From contig CAYRSB010000016.1 of assembly GCA_964426875.1 (NCBI GenBank), forward strand, positions 1 to 50,858: 50,858 bases of DNA. Direction: 5' to 3'. Below, piece after piece: positions 7,628 through 16,328 of the stretch. A program made the position numbers and the translations under genes. Every line of letters starts with the position of its first letter. Position 1 is the first letter of the stretch. Origin of the DNA: Caldatribacterium sp964426875. GTDB taxonomy: Bacteria; Atribacterota; Atribacteria; Atribacterales; Caldatribacteriaceae. The notes under the pieces are model-generated. The model was not told where the DNA came from. It ran no database searches and saw only the letters and a program-made list of their open reading frames with translations.

Positions 7628-8110
7628 GTCACTCCGAGGCACGTAGTGCTGAGGAATCTGGTAGGATTGCTTCGGAAACGAAAACACGACCTCGCAACGA
7701 CCCTCTCCTTTGTCATTCCTGCACAATACCCACTTCGTCATTCCCGCATGCTTTTAGCGGGAATCCAAGCATAGACCCCGGCTAAAAAATTGTCGGGGTG
7801 ACGAACGAAAGAGAGTGCAGGGATGACGGGTAAAAAGTGTCATTCCTGCATGACACCCTTTCCGTCATTCCTACACGTCTTCCTTTTCCGTCATTCCTGC
7901 AGGTTTCAAGCAGGAATCTTACGGCCCCTGATAGAAACGTTCAGGGGTGACGAGTAAAGGGTGGCCATTCAGGGGTGGCGAATAAGGGTGGGTATTCAGG
8001 GGCGACAAATGAAAGAAGCTCATTCCAAAGCACGTAACCCCGAGGAATCTCGATGGATTGCTTCGGGATACGATACTACGACCCTCGCAACGGCATTCGC
8101 CGGATTGCTT
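7628..8110. repeat. Mixed intergenic repeats between araD and yvcK
   Basis: Two repeat types share this gene-free region. The first is the CGTCATTCC palindrome family (7700-8010, with a complete unit at 7735-7803). The second is a GAGGAATCT..GGATTGCTTCGG..ACCCTCGCAACG type, seen at about 7628-7703 and 8026-8110, of the kind common between genes of many bacteria. Reading frames crossing them are not genes. Confidence 0.75.
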
Positions 8111-8382
8111 CACCCCTTCTCTGCTGTTGCAAGACGCTCCGGAGGAATCCTGTGGCGACCCGGCCGAAGGCCATCGCAAGGCGCACGTATTCTTGCACCG
8201 TGGCAATCCTCCGTCGCAAGGAGGCGTACAATGGGGGACAAAAGGGGTACAGAAGAAGCCTTAAGAGTACCCAAGAAGGGCTCTCCGGGTGCCTCACATG
8301 TGTTGAACCTATAAGGCAAATTCGCCAAAAAGATAAAATTGCGCTACAATATGATGGAGTTCGCAAGGGAGGGAAAAGAATT

Positions 8383-9810
8383 ATGGAACCGGGGAAAACG
8401 CGTAAGTTCGTGCGTTGGCTCTACCCGGGGATGCGGGTCAAGCGCTGGTTGCTCCTTGCAGTTTTGGGGATTCTCCTCATATCCTTGGGGATGAGCCTGG
8501 TGCTCTATGTTCCCTCTTTTAGAGGCTTCTACGCCTTCTGGCGACGCTTTGTTTTTGCCTTTTTGGGACAGTACCACCTCCTTGTGCCCTTTGGGCTTTT
8601 CTGGATTGTGGGTGGAGCCGCTCTCATTGTCTGGGGTCTCCAGAGAATGAACCGCTCCATCATCGGAGCTCTTGCCCCGGAAAGAGAGAAGGACGCAGTG
8701 GAAGTCATATTCAAAAAGCGACAGCTTGCTAAGGGTCCTCACGTTGTAGCCCTTGGCGGGGGACACGGTCTCTATACTCTTCTTCACGGGCTTAAGGAGT
8801 ATACGGCAAACATTACGGCCGTGGTGACTGTGTTTGATGACGGGGGAAGCTCAGGACGAATTCGTCAGGACATGGGGGTCCTTCCCCCCGGAGATATTCG
8901 AAATTGTCTCATTGCCTTAGCTGACACCGAGCCCCTCATGAGGGATCTTTTTCAATATCGTTTTGGGGAAGACAACGAACTCAAAGGGCACAGCTTCGGC
9001 AACCTTTTCATTGCCGCCCTGACGCGGGTGACGGGAGACTTTCAGCGAGCGATCCTGGAATCAAGCAAGGTCCTGGCCGTTCGGGGTCGGGTTCTCCCCA
9101 CGACCTTGGAGAATGTCCTTCTGAAAGCCGAGTGCGAAGATGGAACGGTGGTCTGTGGAGAGTCCAATGTGGGGAGTTGTGGGAAAAGAATCAAGAGGAT
9201 TTTTCTTGACCCGCCCTCAGTGACGACGACCCCTGAAGTGCTCCAGGCCCTTGAGGAAGCCGATCTCATCGTTCTTGGCCCAGGAAGCCTCTATACCAGT
9301 GTTCTCTGTAATCTGGCGGTGGAAGAGGTTCGCCAGGCCATTTTACGGTCTCAGGCACCCCTTGTTTTTGTGTGTAACGTAACCACACAACCCGGGGAGA
9401 CTGACGGCTACACCTTCTTTGACCACCTTCAGGCAGTCTTTCAGTTTCTCCCTCCCGAGAGGGTCAACTATGTCCTGGTGAACGGGGAAAAGCCGGAGGA
9501 GGAAGTCCTGCAGGGGCTCCTTGCGTCCGGTGTTGAACCTGTTTTGGCGGAAGGAGTGGAGTGGGACTTTCCAGGTAAGGTCCTCGAGGCCCCTCTTCTC
9601 TCTCCAGAGTATCCCACCCGTCACGATCCGGAGAAGCTCGCCCAGGCCCTGGTGGGAATTCTTCTCGAGGAAAAATCCTCCTGGGGGTTGTACTTTGCCC
9701 TTCACACCAGGGATGGCTTCAAGAACCTGAAGATCGTACGCCTCGTAGGTCGATTGCGGCAGAAGGCTTTCACCACCGGAGAGTCAGGGAGCGTCGCTTC
9801 GAAAATGTGA
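8383..9810 (+). CDS. YvcK/CofD-family protein with N-terminal membrane anchor
   Basis: A 475-residue protein. Two hydrophobic segments (about 22-43 and 66-86) precede a YvcK-type Rossmann domain: VVALGGGHGL at 121-130, FDDGGSSGR at 151-159 and GVLPPGDIRNCL at about 165-176. YvcK (gluconeogenesis factor) binds UDP-sugars and is needed for growth on gluconeogenic substrates and for cell-wall metabolism in Bacillus; CofD relatives transfer phospholactate. The classic B. subtilis protein lacks the membrane part. ATG 8383 follows AGGGAGGG by about 10 nt; the longer open frame upstream is repeat sequence. Its 3' end overlaps the convergent nadB by 27 nt. Confidence 0.82.
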   Translation: MEPGKTRKFVRWLYPGMRVKRWLLLAVLGILLISLGMSLVLYVPSFRGFYAFWRRFVFAFLGQYHLLVPFGLFWIVGGAALIVWGLQRMNRSIIGALAPEREKDAVEVIFKKRQLAKGPHVVALGGGHGLYTLLHGLKEYTANITAVVTVFDDGGSSGRIRQDMGVLPPGDIRNCLIALADTEPLMRDLFQYRFGEDNELKGHSFGNLFIAALTRVTGDFQRAILESSKVLAVRGRVLPTTLENVLLKAECEDGTVVCGESNVGSCGKRIKRIFLDPPSVTTTPEVLQALEEADLIVLGPGSLYTSVLCNLAVEEVRQAILRSQAPLVFVCNVTTQPGETDGYTFFDHLQAVFQFLPPERVNYVLVNGEKPEEEVLQGLLASGVEPVLAEGVEWDFPGKVLEAPLLSPEYPTRHDPEKLAQALVGILLEEKSSWGLYFALHTRDGFKNLKIVRLVGRLRQKAFTTGESGSVASKM

Positions 9811-11337
9811 CCCAAAGGAGAGGGTATCTCTCAAGGCCGATTCCGTAATCGTGAGTGCCACAAGGACCATGTTCTCAAGCTCGAGGAGGGGAAAAGATAG
9901 CCCTTTAGTTCTTCGAAGAGAAGAAACTGTTTTTTGTACCTCCAAAAGAATCTCCAGAGCTTTGTAGAGCCCTGTCCTCGTCCTCTCGAGCCCTGCATGC
10001 TCCCACATCGTGTTCTGAATAACCTCTCGTAGAGTCTTCAGAGTCTCCGAAGGAGGGGTGTCTCCGGGGCTTTCAAAGAAGGGGGTAACGGGAGGTAGAG
10101 TGAGCGAGGGCTCCCTTTCGGTAATGGATTGAGCGGCTCGGAAGGCAAAAGTTAACCCCTCAAGGAGGCTTGTAGAGGCAAGGCGATTTGCTCCATGCAC
10201 CCCGGTGCAGGCCACCTCTCCCACGGCGTAGAGGCGGCGGACTGAAGTTCTCCCAAAGGTGTCGGTGAGGACTCCGCCACAGGCAAAGTGTGCCCCCGGT
10301 ACAACTGGAATGGGGTCTTTTTTGGGATTGAAACCCCGCCGGAGGAGCTCTCCGTAGATTTCCGGGAAAAGGGTGGAGAGTTTTTCTTCACCCACAGGAC
10401 GAAGATCAAGGTACACATAGGGTGTACGGCTTTCTCGCATTTTTTGGAAGATAGCGCGGGCCACGACATCCCGAGGAGCCAAGTCCCTTAGGGGATGGAA
10501 ACGGTCGAGAAAAGGCGATCCCGTTTCGTCGATGAGCTTTCCCCCTTCTCCGCGCACGGTTTCCGAGATCAAAAAGGCATGGACTTCTCCAGGACTGTAG
10601 AGGAGAGTGGGGTGAAACTGCACGTATTCCAGGTTGGTGAGGGTGGCTCCGGCTCGCAGGGCAAGGGCAAAGCCATCCCCGGTGCACCATGGACCTCCTG
10701 AGGAATGGCGAAAAAGAGCGTTGAGCCCCCCAGTGGCGAGAACGGTCGCCCGGGCGAAGATGGGGAAGACGGTATTCTTTTCGATGTCAAGGACATGAGC
10801 TCCAAAGCACTCGGGATGGCGGTACCGGGCTTGAAAATCCAGGGAATGACGGAACGAGGTGATGAGCTCGAGGGCGAAGGTATTTGGACAGAGGGTGATG
10901 TTTTCTTCCCTTTGCACGGCTTCGTTGAGGTATTTTTGGATGATCAACCCGGTACGGTCCTTCACGTGAAGAATACGTCGCAAAGAATGGACACCCTCTT
11001 TGAAGAGATCCCACTCGCCTTCTTGATCTCTCTCGAAGGGTATCCCCAGTTCCCGGATGAAAAAGCGGTCCACAAGGAGAGGCCCCAAGCGGGCCAGAAG
11101 CCGTGCACTTTTCCGAAACGACGTTTCTCCCGAGGCTCTCATGATATCTTCTACGAGCAATTCTGTTGAATCGCCCTTTCCCCGGAAGACGATTCCTCCC
11201 TGAGCCTTGGCAGTATTGGTCTCCTCCAAAGTCTTTCCTTTGGTGATGAGGCAGACCTTTTTCTCTCGGCGAGCAAGGAAAAGCGCAAGGCAGCTTCCGG
11301 CGATGCCATTGCCGATGATCAGAGCGTCATACACCAT
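9784..11337 (-). CDS. nadB: L-aspartate oxidase
   Basis: A 517-residue flavoprotein that oxidises L-aspartate to iminoaspartate, the first step of de novo NAD synthesis. The FAD-binding GNGIAG is at 9-14, NTAKAQGGI marks the flavin contact, and HFACGGV and GEVACTGVHGANRLASTSLLEGL are hallmark motifs of NadB within the fumarate reductase/succinate dehydrogenase flavoprotein family. The C-terminal helical domain is present. ATG 11337 was preferred over an alternative 18 nt upstream because it starts the conserved beta strand. It overlaps nadC by 11 nt and yvcK (convergent) by 27 nt. nadA is not in the window. Confidence 0.92.
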   Translation of the reverse strand: MVYDALIIGNGIAGSCLALFLARREKKVCLITKGKTLEETNTAKAQGGIVFRGKGDSTELLVEDIMRASGETSFRKSARLLARLGPLLVDRFFIRELGIPFERDQEGEWDLFKEGVHSLRRILHVKDRTGLIIQKYLNEAVQREENITLCPNTFALELITSFRHSLDFQARYRHPECFGAHVLDIEKNTVFPIFARATVLATGGLNALFRHSSGGPWCTGDGFALALRAGATLTNLEYVQFHPTLLYSPGEVHAFLISETVRGEGGKLIDETGSPFLDRFHPLRDLAPRDVVARAIFQKMRESRTPYVYLDLRPVGEEKLSTLFPEIYGELLRRGFNPKKDPIPVVPGAHFACGGVLTDTFGRTSVRRLYAVGEVACTGVHGANRLASTSLLEGLTFAFRAAQSITEREPSLTLPPVTPFFESPGDTPPSETLKTLREVIQNTMWEHAGLERTRTGLYKALEILLEVQKTVSSLRRTKGLSFPLLELENMVLVALTITESALRDTLSFGSHFRSDAP

Positions 11338-12184
11338 TTTTTCTCTCGATCTCAAGGCTCAAATCAATCCAGGGGGCGTGGTGGGTGATGTAGCCACTTG
11401 AGACGATGTCCACCCCTTGCTCGGCAACGAGGCGTACGTTGTGAGGCCCAATATTTCCCGAAGCCTCCACAATGGCCCTCTTTTTGGCCATTTTCACTGC
11501 CTGTCGTATATCTTCAAGGGACATGTTGTCGAGGAGTATTCCATCAACTCCCTCTTCCAGGGCCTCCCGGACCTCTTCGAGGTTTATACATTCTACAAGA
11601 ATTTTGGTGGTGAAAGGAACCTTTGAGCGAACTCTTCGGATGGCTTCCCTGATAGAGTTACAGAGGGCAATGTGGTTGTCCTTTAAGAGGACACAATCGT
11701 AGAGCCCCATACGGTGATTAACTCCACCCCCACAGCGCACGGCGTACTTTTCGAGCAGGCGGAGCCCAGGGGTGGTTTTACGAGTGTCGGCAACCTGGAC
11801 TGGAAGACCTTCGAGGAGATCCACTAATTCTCGGGTACGGGTAGCAATGCCACAGAGACGAGCCAGGACGTTGAGGGCTGTCCGTTCCCCCTGGAGTATA
11901 GCCCGTGCCGGACCGAAAACCTGAAGAAGAACCGTTCCTGGAGTGAAGCGGGACCCTTCCGGGACACAGAGCTCTCCCCGGACCTCTCCGTCAAGGAGGG
12001 TAAAGATCCTCAGGGCAAAGGGCCCTCCGGCCATCACTCCGTTTTGTTTGGCCACGACCTTTGCCTCTACTGGTATTGCTCCTGCTTCTCCGAGACCCTG
12101 GACGGTAAGGTCGAAGGGGCCGATGTCCTCTTCAAGGAAGTGGAGGAGCATCTCATCCAGATTCCAAGGAATCATGCCTGACAA
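11327..12184 (-). CDS. nadC: Quinolinate phosphoribosyltransferase (decarboxylating)
   Basis: A 285-residue enzyme converting quinolinate and PRPP to nicotinate mononucleotide, CO2 and PPi. Visible signatures are QGERTALNVLARLCGIAT, DTRKTTPGLR, KYAVRCGGGVNHRMGL, LLKDNH and VEASGNI, covering the substrate-binding Arg/His/Lys set of the type II phosphoribosyltransferase. A TTG at 12184 fits the AGGG about 9 nt upstream, while ATG at 12175 is the alternative start. It is first of a nadC-nadB pair and follows the LpxB-like gene by only a few bases, so the three genes are probably one transcript. Confidence 0.92.
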   Translation of the reverse strand: MSGMIPWNLDEMLLHFLEEDIGPFDLTVQGLGEAGAIPVEAKVVAKQNGVMAGGPFALRIFTLLDGEVRGELCVPEGSRFTPGTVLLQVFGPARAILQGERTALNVLARLCGIATRTRELVDLLEGLPVQVADTRKTTPGLRLLEKYAVRCGGGVNHRMGLYDCVLLKDNHIALCNSIREAIRRVRSKVPFTTKILVECINLEEVREALEEGVDGILLDNMSLEDIRQAVKMAKKRAIVEASGNIGPHNVRLVAEQGVDIVSSGYITHHAPWIDLSLEIERKNGV

Positions 12185-12190
12185 GACGGA

Positions 12191-13240
12191 TCACCCTCTC
12201 TTTTGCAAGAGGCGCAACTGGTGGGAAAGAGAAGGGTCCTCCACGATTCCCCAAAGGAGAAAAGAGGCAATTCGTTCCAAGGCACCCCTTTTCCCATACT
12301 GTGCGCCCATGGCCTGATTGTACTCAAAAAGGGAGACAGAATGGAAGAGCAGGGCAAGAGTTTCTTCAATCTTTCCCGACCGCACCGGCACCGCCGTTTT
12401 TTCAAGCCCTGCTGCCGTAACGAGCACGACTTGATCGGCGCTGGCCACATACTCTGCCTGAGCCAGGGCCTCGGAGGAAAATCGGGTGAGGTTGAGGTAG
12501 ACCCTCCCTTTCACGAGATACCCCTCAATGATTTCTCCTTCGAGGCTCTCCCAAAAGGTCCAGCCCCTTGCGGAAGCTATTTCCTTCACAGCTCCAAGAG
12601 ACGTTCCTCGGGGGAGAGCAAGGAGAAAGTACAGAGAGGATTTTTCGGCGATCCGTTCTGAAAGGTCGAGGCAAAACTCCACATCTTCTCGAAAGCTCTC
12701 TTTTCGAGGGAAAAAAGAAAAAACGGGCTTTTTCCCGTGATAGAAGCTGAAATCAGCAGTGTGGAGAAGGTCGGCAAGGATGTTTCCTACAAAGTAGGCA
12801 GGGATGTTTTGGCGTCTCAGGATTTCCACCAGGGAAGCGTCGTCAGAGAGCACCGTCCGGACAAAGCGGCGGATAAGGAAAAGATGCCAGAAAGAGGGCA
12901 AAAGGGGATGTACTCCTGCCAGGGGGATAAAGGTGACTTTCTTTCCTCCGAAAAGCACTGCCAGGGCAAGGAAAACCAGGTTTTGCCCGATGAAAATCCT
13001 TCTCTCTCGAAGACTCCGCCGCCTCCAGAAGGCCCGACAGATAGAGATCCAGTCCTTCAGGGTGCCCCTTCGGCGACTTCCAAGAATTTCGGCAAAGCCC
13101 CGTTCGGCAAAAACTCCAGGATTTCGGAAGGAGAAGAAAACAATCTTGCTTTTAGCACAGAGTCCCTTCATCTTCCGGCGGAGTTCCAGGGCTACTTCTT
13201 CTTCGTGCTTTCCTTCTGCTATAAGGAGGTAGCATCGCAT
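12191..13240 (-). CDS. LpxB-like glycosyltransferase-related protein
   Basis: A 349-residue protein. MRCYLLIAEGKHEEEVALELRRKM at the start, NIPAYFVGNILADLL in the middle and ASADQVVLVTAAGLEKTAVPV near the end recall the GT-B fold of lipid-A-disaccharide-synthase-related proteins (TIGR03492 type): nucleotide-sugar enzymes or their nonclassical relatives. Two hydrophobic stretches at about 88-122 may be amphipathic membrane-contacting segments. ATG 13240 is supported by GAGGGTG upstream and a TATAAT at 13262-13257 (minus); the longer frame crosses the divergent promoter region. Assignment rests on a few motifs only, so another GT-B-like family is possible. Confidence 0.5.
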   Translation of the reverse strand: MRCYLLIAEGKHEEEVALELRRKMKGLCAKSKIVFFSFRNPGVFAERGFAEILGSRRRGTLKDWISICRAFWRRRSLRERRIFIGQNLVFLALAVLFGGKKVTFIPLAGVHPLLPSFWHLFLIRRFVRTVLSDDASLVEILRRQNIPAYFVGNILADLLHTADFSFYHGKKPVFSFFPRKESFREDVEFCLDLSERIAEKSSLYFLLALPRGTSLGAVKEIASARGWTFWESLEGEIIEGYLVKGRVYLNLTRFSSEALAQAEYVASADQVVLVTAAGLEKTAVPVRSGKIEETLALLFHSVSLFEYNQAMGAQYGKRGALERIASFLLWGIVEDPSLSHQLRLLQKRG

Positions 13241-13400
13241 AAAGACACCCTCTTTTATTATACACCGCGCCACGGTTACACGGTCCTTGGAGAGAAGCCC
13301 TTTCTTCGTGGAGAGGGATATAATAGGGATGGGGATTTTTGCTGGGAGGGCATATCGTTTGGCTGCTGTTTCTGGAAAATCGGAAAGGAGGTCACAGACC

Positions 13401-14513
13401 ATGGCTTCTACAGTGTACTTTGTGCATCTGCGGGCAGAGAACGAACACCAGACGGTCCTTGGTCGCCTGAAATCCTGCACTAAGAGACTTCTTGGGGAGA
13501 GGCTTCTTGGGAATGAAACGGTAGCGGTGAAGCTCCATTTTGGGGAACGAGGAAACCACGGTTTCATTCGTCCGGTTTTTGTTCGCTCGGTAGTGGAAGC
13601 GGTGCGGGAAATGGGAGGAAAACCCTTCCTCACCGATACGAACACCCTCTACACTGGTTTCCGCCACAATGCCATCGACCACATAGAGACTGCCCTTTTT
13701 CATGGGTTTGGGTACCCCTCTGTTCCTGCTCCCATCATCATTGCTGATGGTCTGCGGGGGAGGAATCACTATGAAGTCGAGGTCAATCTGAAGCACTTCT
13801 CAAAAGTCTACGTAGCCTCGGCCATTCATGAGGCAGACTTTCTTCTTGTGGTAACCCATGTGAAGGGGCATGTCGAGGCAGGCCTTGGAGGAGCGCTCAA
13901 AAACGTGGGTATGGGGTGTGCCTCCCGGGTGGGGAAGCAGTACCAGCATGGAGGGACCTTTGTGCCTGAGCCCCAAGAGGAGAAGTGCATAGGGTGCCGG
14001 CGGTGCATTCTCCACTGTCCCACCCAAGCCCTCTTTCTTGATGAAAACAAGAAGGCAAAGGTACAGAAAAAACTCTGTATTGGGTGTGCCGAGTGTCTCC
14101 TTTTTTGTCCCACGGGAGCCATTGACGCTCTGTGGTCGGCAAAGAGCGAGCTCCTGCAGGAGCAGATGGTGGAGTACGTTTTCGGGGTCCTTAAGGATAA
14201 AAGAGGAAAGGCGGCTTTTCTGAATTTCCTTCTTGATATAAGTCCTGATTGTGACTGCGCTCCCTGGCACGATGCCAGTATTGTTCCCGATATCGGGATT
14301 CTGGGCTCTACGGACATTGTGGCCATTGACCAGGCTTCAGCCGACCTTGTCAATCGCTCCGAAGGCTTGAAGGACTCAGAACTTGACCAACCTCTCCCTC
14401 CCGGAGAGGACAAATTCCGAGCTGTTCATCCCACCGCTCTCTGGCAGGTGCAGATTGACTATGCTGCTTCTCTGGGGCTGGGAACGAAGGAGTATGTTCT
14501 GCAGGCCTTGTGA
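13401..14513 (+). CDS. DUF362 protein with two 4Fe-4S clusters
   Basis: A 370-residue DUF362-family protein. Residues 1-185 form the DUF362 domain (VAVKLHFGERGNHGFIRP, THVKGHVEAGLGGALKNVGMG). Two adjacent ferredoxin motifs follow, CIGCRRCILHCP and CIGCAECLLFCP, at about 194-235, then a second DUF362 segment. Such proteins are presumed cytoplasmic iron-sulfur electron carriers or redox enzymes of unknown substrate. ATG 13401 has a strong GGAAAGGAGG 9 nt before it. TATAAT at 13319-13324 may be its promoter. It is transcribed divergently from the LpxB-like gene. Confidence 0.8.
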   Translation: MASTVYFVHLRAENEHQTVLGRLKSCTKRLLGERLLGNETVAVKLHFGERGNHGFIRPVFVRSVVEAVREMGGKPFLTDTNTLYTGFRHNAIDHIETALFHGFGYPSVPAPIIIADGLRGRNHYEVEVNLKHFSKVYVASAIHEADFLLVVTHVKGHVEAGLGGALKNVGMGCASRVGKQYQHGGTFVPEPQEEKCIGCRRCILHCPTQALFLDENKKAKVQKKLCIGCAECLLFCPTGAIDALWSAKSELLQEQMVEYVFGVLKDKRGKAAFLNFLLDISPDCDCAPWHDASIVPDIGILGSTDIVAIDQASADLVNRSEGLKDSELDQPLPPGEDKFRAVHPTALWQVQIDYAASLGLGTKEYVLQAL

Positions 14514-14524
14514 AAAGCCAAACC

Positions 14525-15385
14525 TCATCCTTTCACTGCTCCTGAGAGCAATCCTCCGATGATGTACTTCTGGAAGAAGAGGGCGATGAAGACCGGGGGC
14601 AGGGCGGCCAGCACTCCTCCGGTGGCCATCATGCCGAAGTCGATGGAATGTCGTCCGGAAAACTCGGCGATGGCCACGGGGATGGTTTTTGCCTGAGGGG
14701 TGGAGGTGAGGATTAAAGCGATGAAGAATTCTTCCCAGGACATGAGGAAGGCAAAAAGGAGGGTGGCAACGATACCTGGGAGGGAAAGGGGCAAAATAAC
14801 TCGAAAGAGTGTGCCAAGATGAGTACATCCGTCGATTTTGGCGGCGTCTTCAAGGTCTTTGGGAATGGTGTCAAAGTAGGTGCGCATCATCCAGATGACG
14901 AAAGGCACAAGGATAGCCGAGTACACGAGAATGAGGGTTTCTTTTGTGTCGAGCATCTTGAGATTACTGAAAGTCTGGTAGAGAGGAATGATGACGGCAA
15001 TGGGTGGGAGCATGTAGGAAAAAAGGAGAACGAAGAGGATTTTTTCCTTCCCCGAGAAGCGAAGGCGGGAGAAAGCATAAGCAGCAAGCACTCCCAGGAC
15101 CACACAGATGACGGTGACGAAGGTGGCTACATATAGGCTGTTCCCCATGATTTTTCGAAATTCGCTCTCTGGACCATGCCCAAAGAGTATCCCTGCATAC
15201 CTGGCAAAAGAAGGGTTTTCCGGAATCCAGCGCAGAGGGATACGTAAGAGGTCCTTCAAATCGGCAATGCTCGAGATGAAAAGCCAAAGGGGAGGCGCAA
15301 GGAGCACCCCTCCAAGAAGTATGGCCCCTATTCCGATTATGATACTTCGTAGCATTTTCTGTCTTCGCAGACCCATAGTTTTCAC
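14525..15385 (-). CDS. Carbohydrate ABC permease, MalG type (system 2)
   Basis: A 286-residue inner-membrane permease with six predicted helices. The cytoplasmic EAA loop, EDAAKIDGCTHLGTLFRVILPLSLPG at about 190-215, is where an ATPase docks. It ends LSGAVKG, as MalG-type subunits commonly do. It is the last gene of the long minus-strand sugar cluster, starting 1 nt after the upstream permease stops. No MalK-type ATPase is encoded in the window, so the importer must borrow one encoded elsewhere. Substrate is unknown; context suggests an amino sugar or cyclitol. Confidence 0.88.
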   Translation of the reverse strand: MKTMGLRRQKMLRSIIIGIGAILLGGVLLAPPLWLFISSIADLKDLLRIPLRWIPENPSFARYAGILFGHGPESEFRKIMGNSLYVATFVTVICVVLGVLAAYAFSRLRFSGKEKILFVLLFSYMLPPIAVIIPLYQTFSNLKMLDTKETLILVYSAILVPFVIWMMRTYFDTIPKDLEDAAKIDGCTHLGTLFRVILPLSLPGIVATLLFAFLMSWEEFFIALILTSTPQAKTIPVAIAEFSGRHSIDFGMMATGGVLAALPPVFIALFFQKYIIGGLLSGAVKG

Positions 15386-15386
15386 C

Positions 15387-16328
15387 TCAGTATTCGACCT
15401 GTTTTCTCATTGCCTGCATGTAGAGGTATGCCAGAAGGGCTACGATGAGGGTAATGAGGTACGAGAGTGCTGCTCCCCGACTAAAATGCAGGAATTTAAA
15501 GGCTTCCTGGTAGGTGAGAAAGGAGATGACTTTGGTGGCATTCGCCGGTCCCCCTTGGGTCATAACATAGACGATATCGAACACCCGAAAGGCGTCCAGG
15601 GTTCGCAAAACAAGTACCACGGTGAACGTGGGCCAGAGAAGGGGGATAATGATGGAGAAGAGAGTCCGAAACCACCCCGCTCCGTCCACATAAGCGGCCT
15701 CGTAGAGCTCTCGGGGGATAGTCTGGAGCCCGGCAAGGAGAAGCAGCGCCACAAGAGGAGTGACTTTCCAGACATCGGCCACGATGACACAATGCATGGC
15801 ACTCCAGGGCCTGGTGAGCCAGGGTCGGTAGGCCGGGATAAGACCTATCTGGGTCAGGAGGGCGTTAAAAGCCCCGTAGTTGGCGTTGAAAATCCACTTC
15901 CACATAATGGCGTCAACGGTGATGGGGAGGGCCCAGGGAAGGAGGAGAAGGCTTCGCAGGATTCCCCTTCCTCGAAATTTTTCGTTGAGCAGGAGGGCGA
16001 CAAAGAGTCCAAGGACCATTTCTATGGCTATGGAGACAACGGTAAAGTAGGTCGTTCTTCCCATCGAGCTCCAGAAGTAGTTGCTTTTGAGGATGTCAAC
16101 ATAGTTCTGTAGACCCACGAAGGGAGTACCGGCCCCCCTCCGGGTGTAGTCCACCTGGAAGAGGCTGAGCCAGAAGGAAAGCCCCATGGGGTAGAAAATA
16201 ATAAGGCCTATGAAGACGAAGGAAGGGAGAACGAGTACCCAAGCAAAGGCGGTTTCTTTTTTACGGAGGGCTCTCCCCCTGGAAGTCACCCCAGGGGGAG
16301 AGAGAACCCGGAGGGCCTCATGGGGCAT
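15387..16328 (-). CDS. Carbohydrate ABC permease, MalF type (system 2)
   Basis: A 313-residue permease with six or seven helices and an EAA loop EAAYVDGAGWFRTLFSIIIPLLWP. The ATG at 16328 overlaps the binding-protein stop by 11 nt; AAGGAGG lies 12 nt upstream. A perfect 12-bp hairpin (16271-16302) falls inside codons 9-20, an unusual place for such strong structure. It pairs with the MalG-type subunit that follows 1 nt later to form the channel of importer 2. Confidence 0.88.
   Translation of the reverse strand: MPHEALRVLSPPGVTSRGRALRKKETAFAWVLVLPSFVFIGLIIFYPMGLSFWLSLFQVDYTRRGAGTPFVGLQNYVDILKSNYFWSSMGRTTYFTVVSIAIEMVLGLFVALLLNEKFRGRGILRSLLLLPWALPITVDAIMWKWIFNANYGAFNALLTQIGLIPAYRPWLTRPWSAMHCVIVADVWKVTPLVALLLLAGLQTIPRELYEAAYVDGAGWFRTLFSIIIPLLWPTFTVVLVLRTLDAFRVFDIVYVMTQGGPANATKVISFLTYQEAFKFLHFSRGAALSYLITLIVALLAYLYMQAMRKQVEY
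16271..16302. promoter_or_regulatory. Strong hairpin at binding-protein/permease junction (system 2)
   Basis: CTCTCCCCCTGG (16271-16282), an 8-nt loop and CCAGGGGGAGAG (16291-16302) pair perfectly. The hairpin lies just downstream of the solute-binding protein stop (16318). It could stabilise the binding-protein mRNA or reduce permease expression. There is no T-run, so it is not a simple terminator. Confidence 0.6.
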
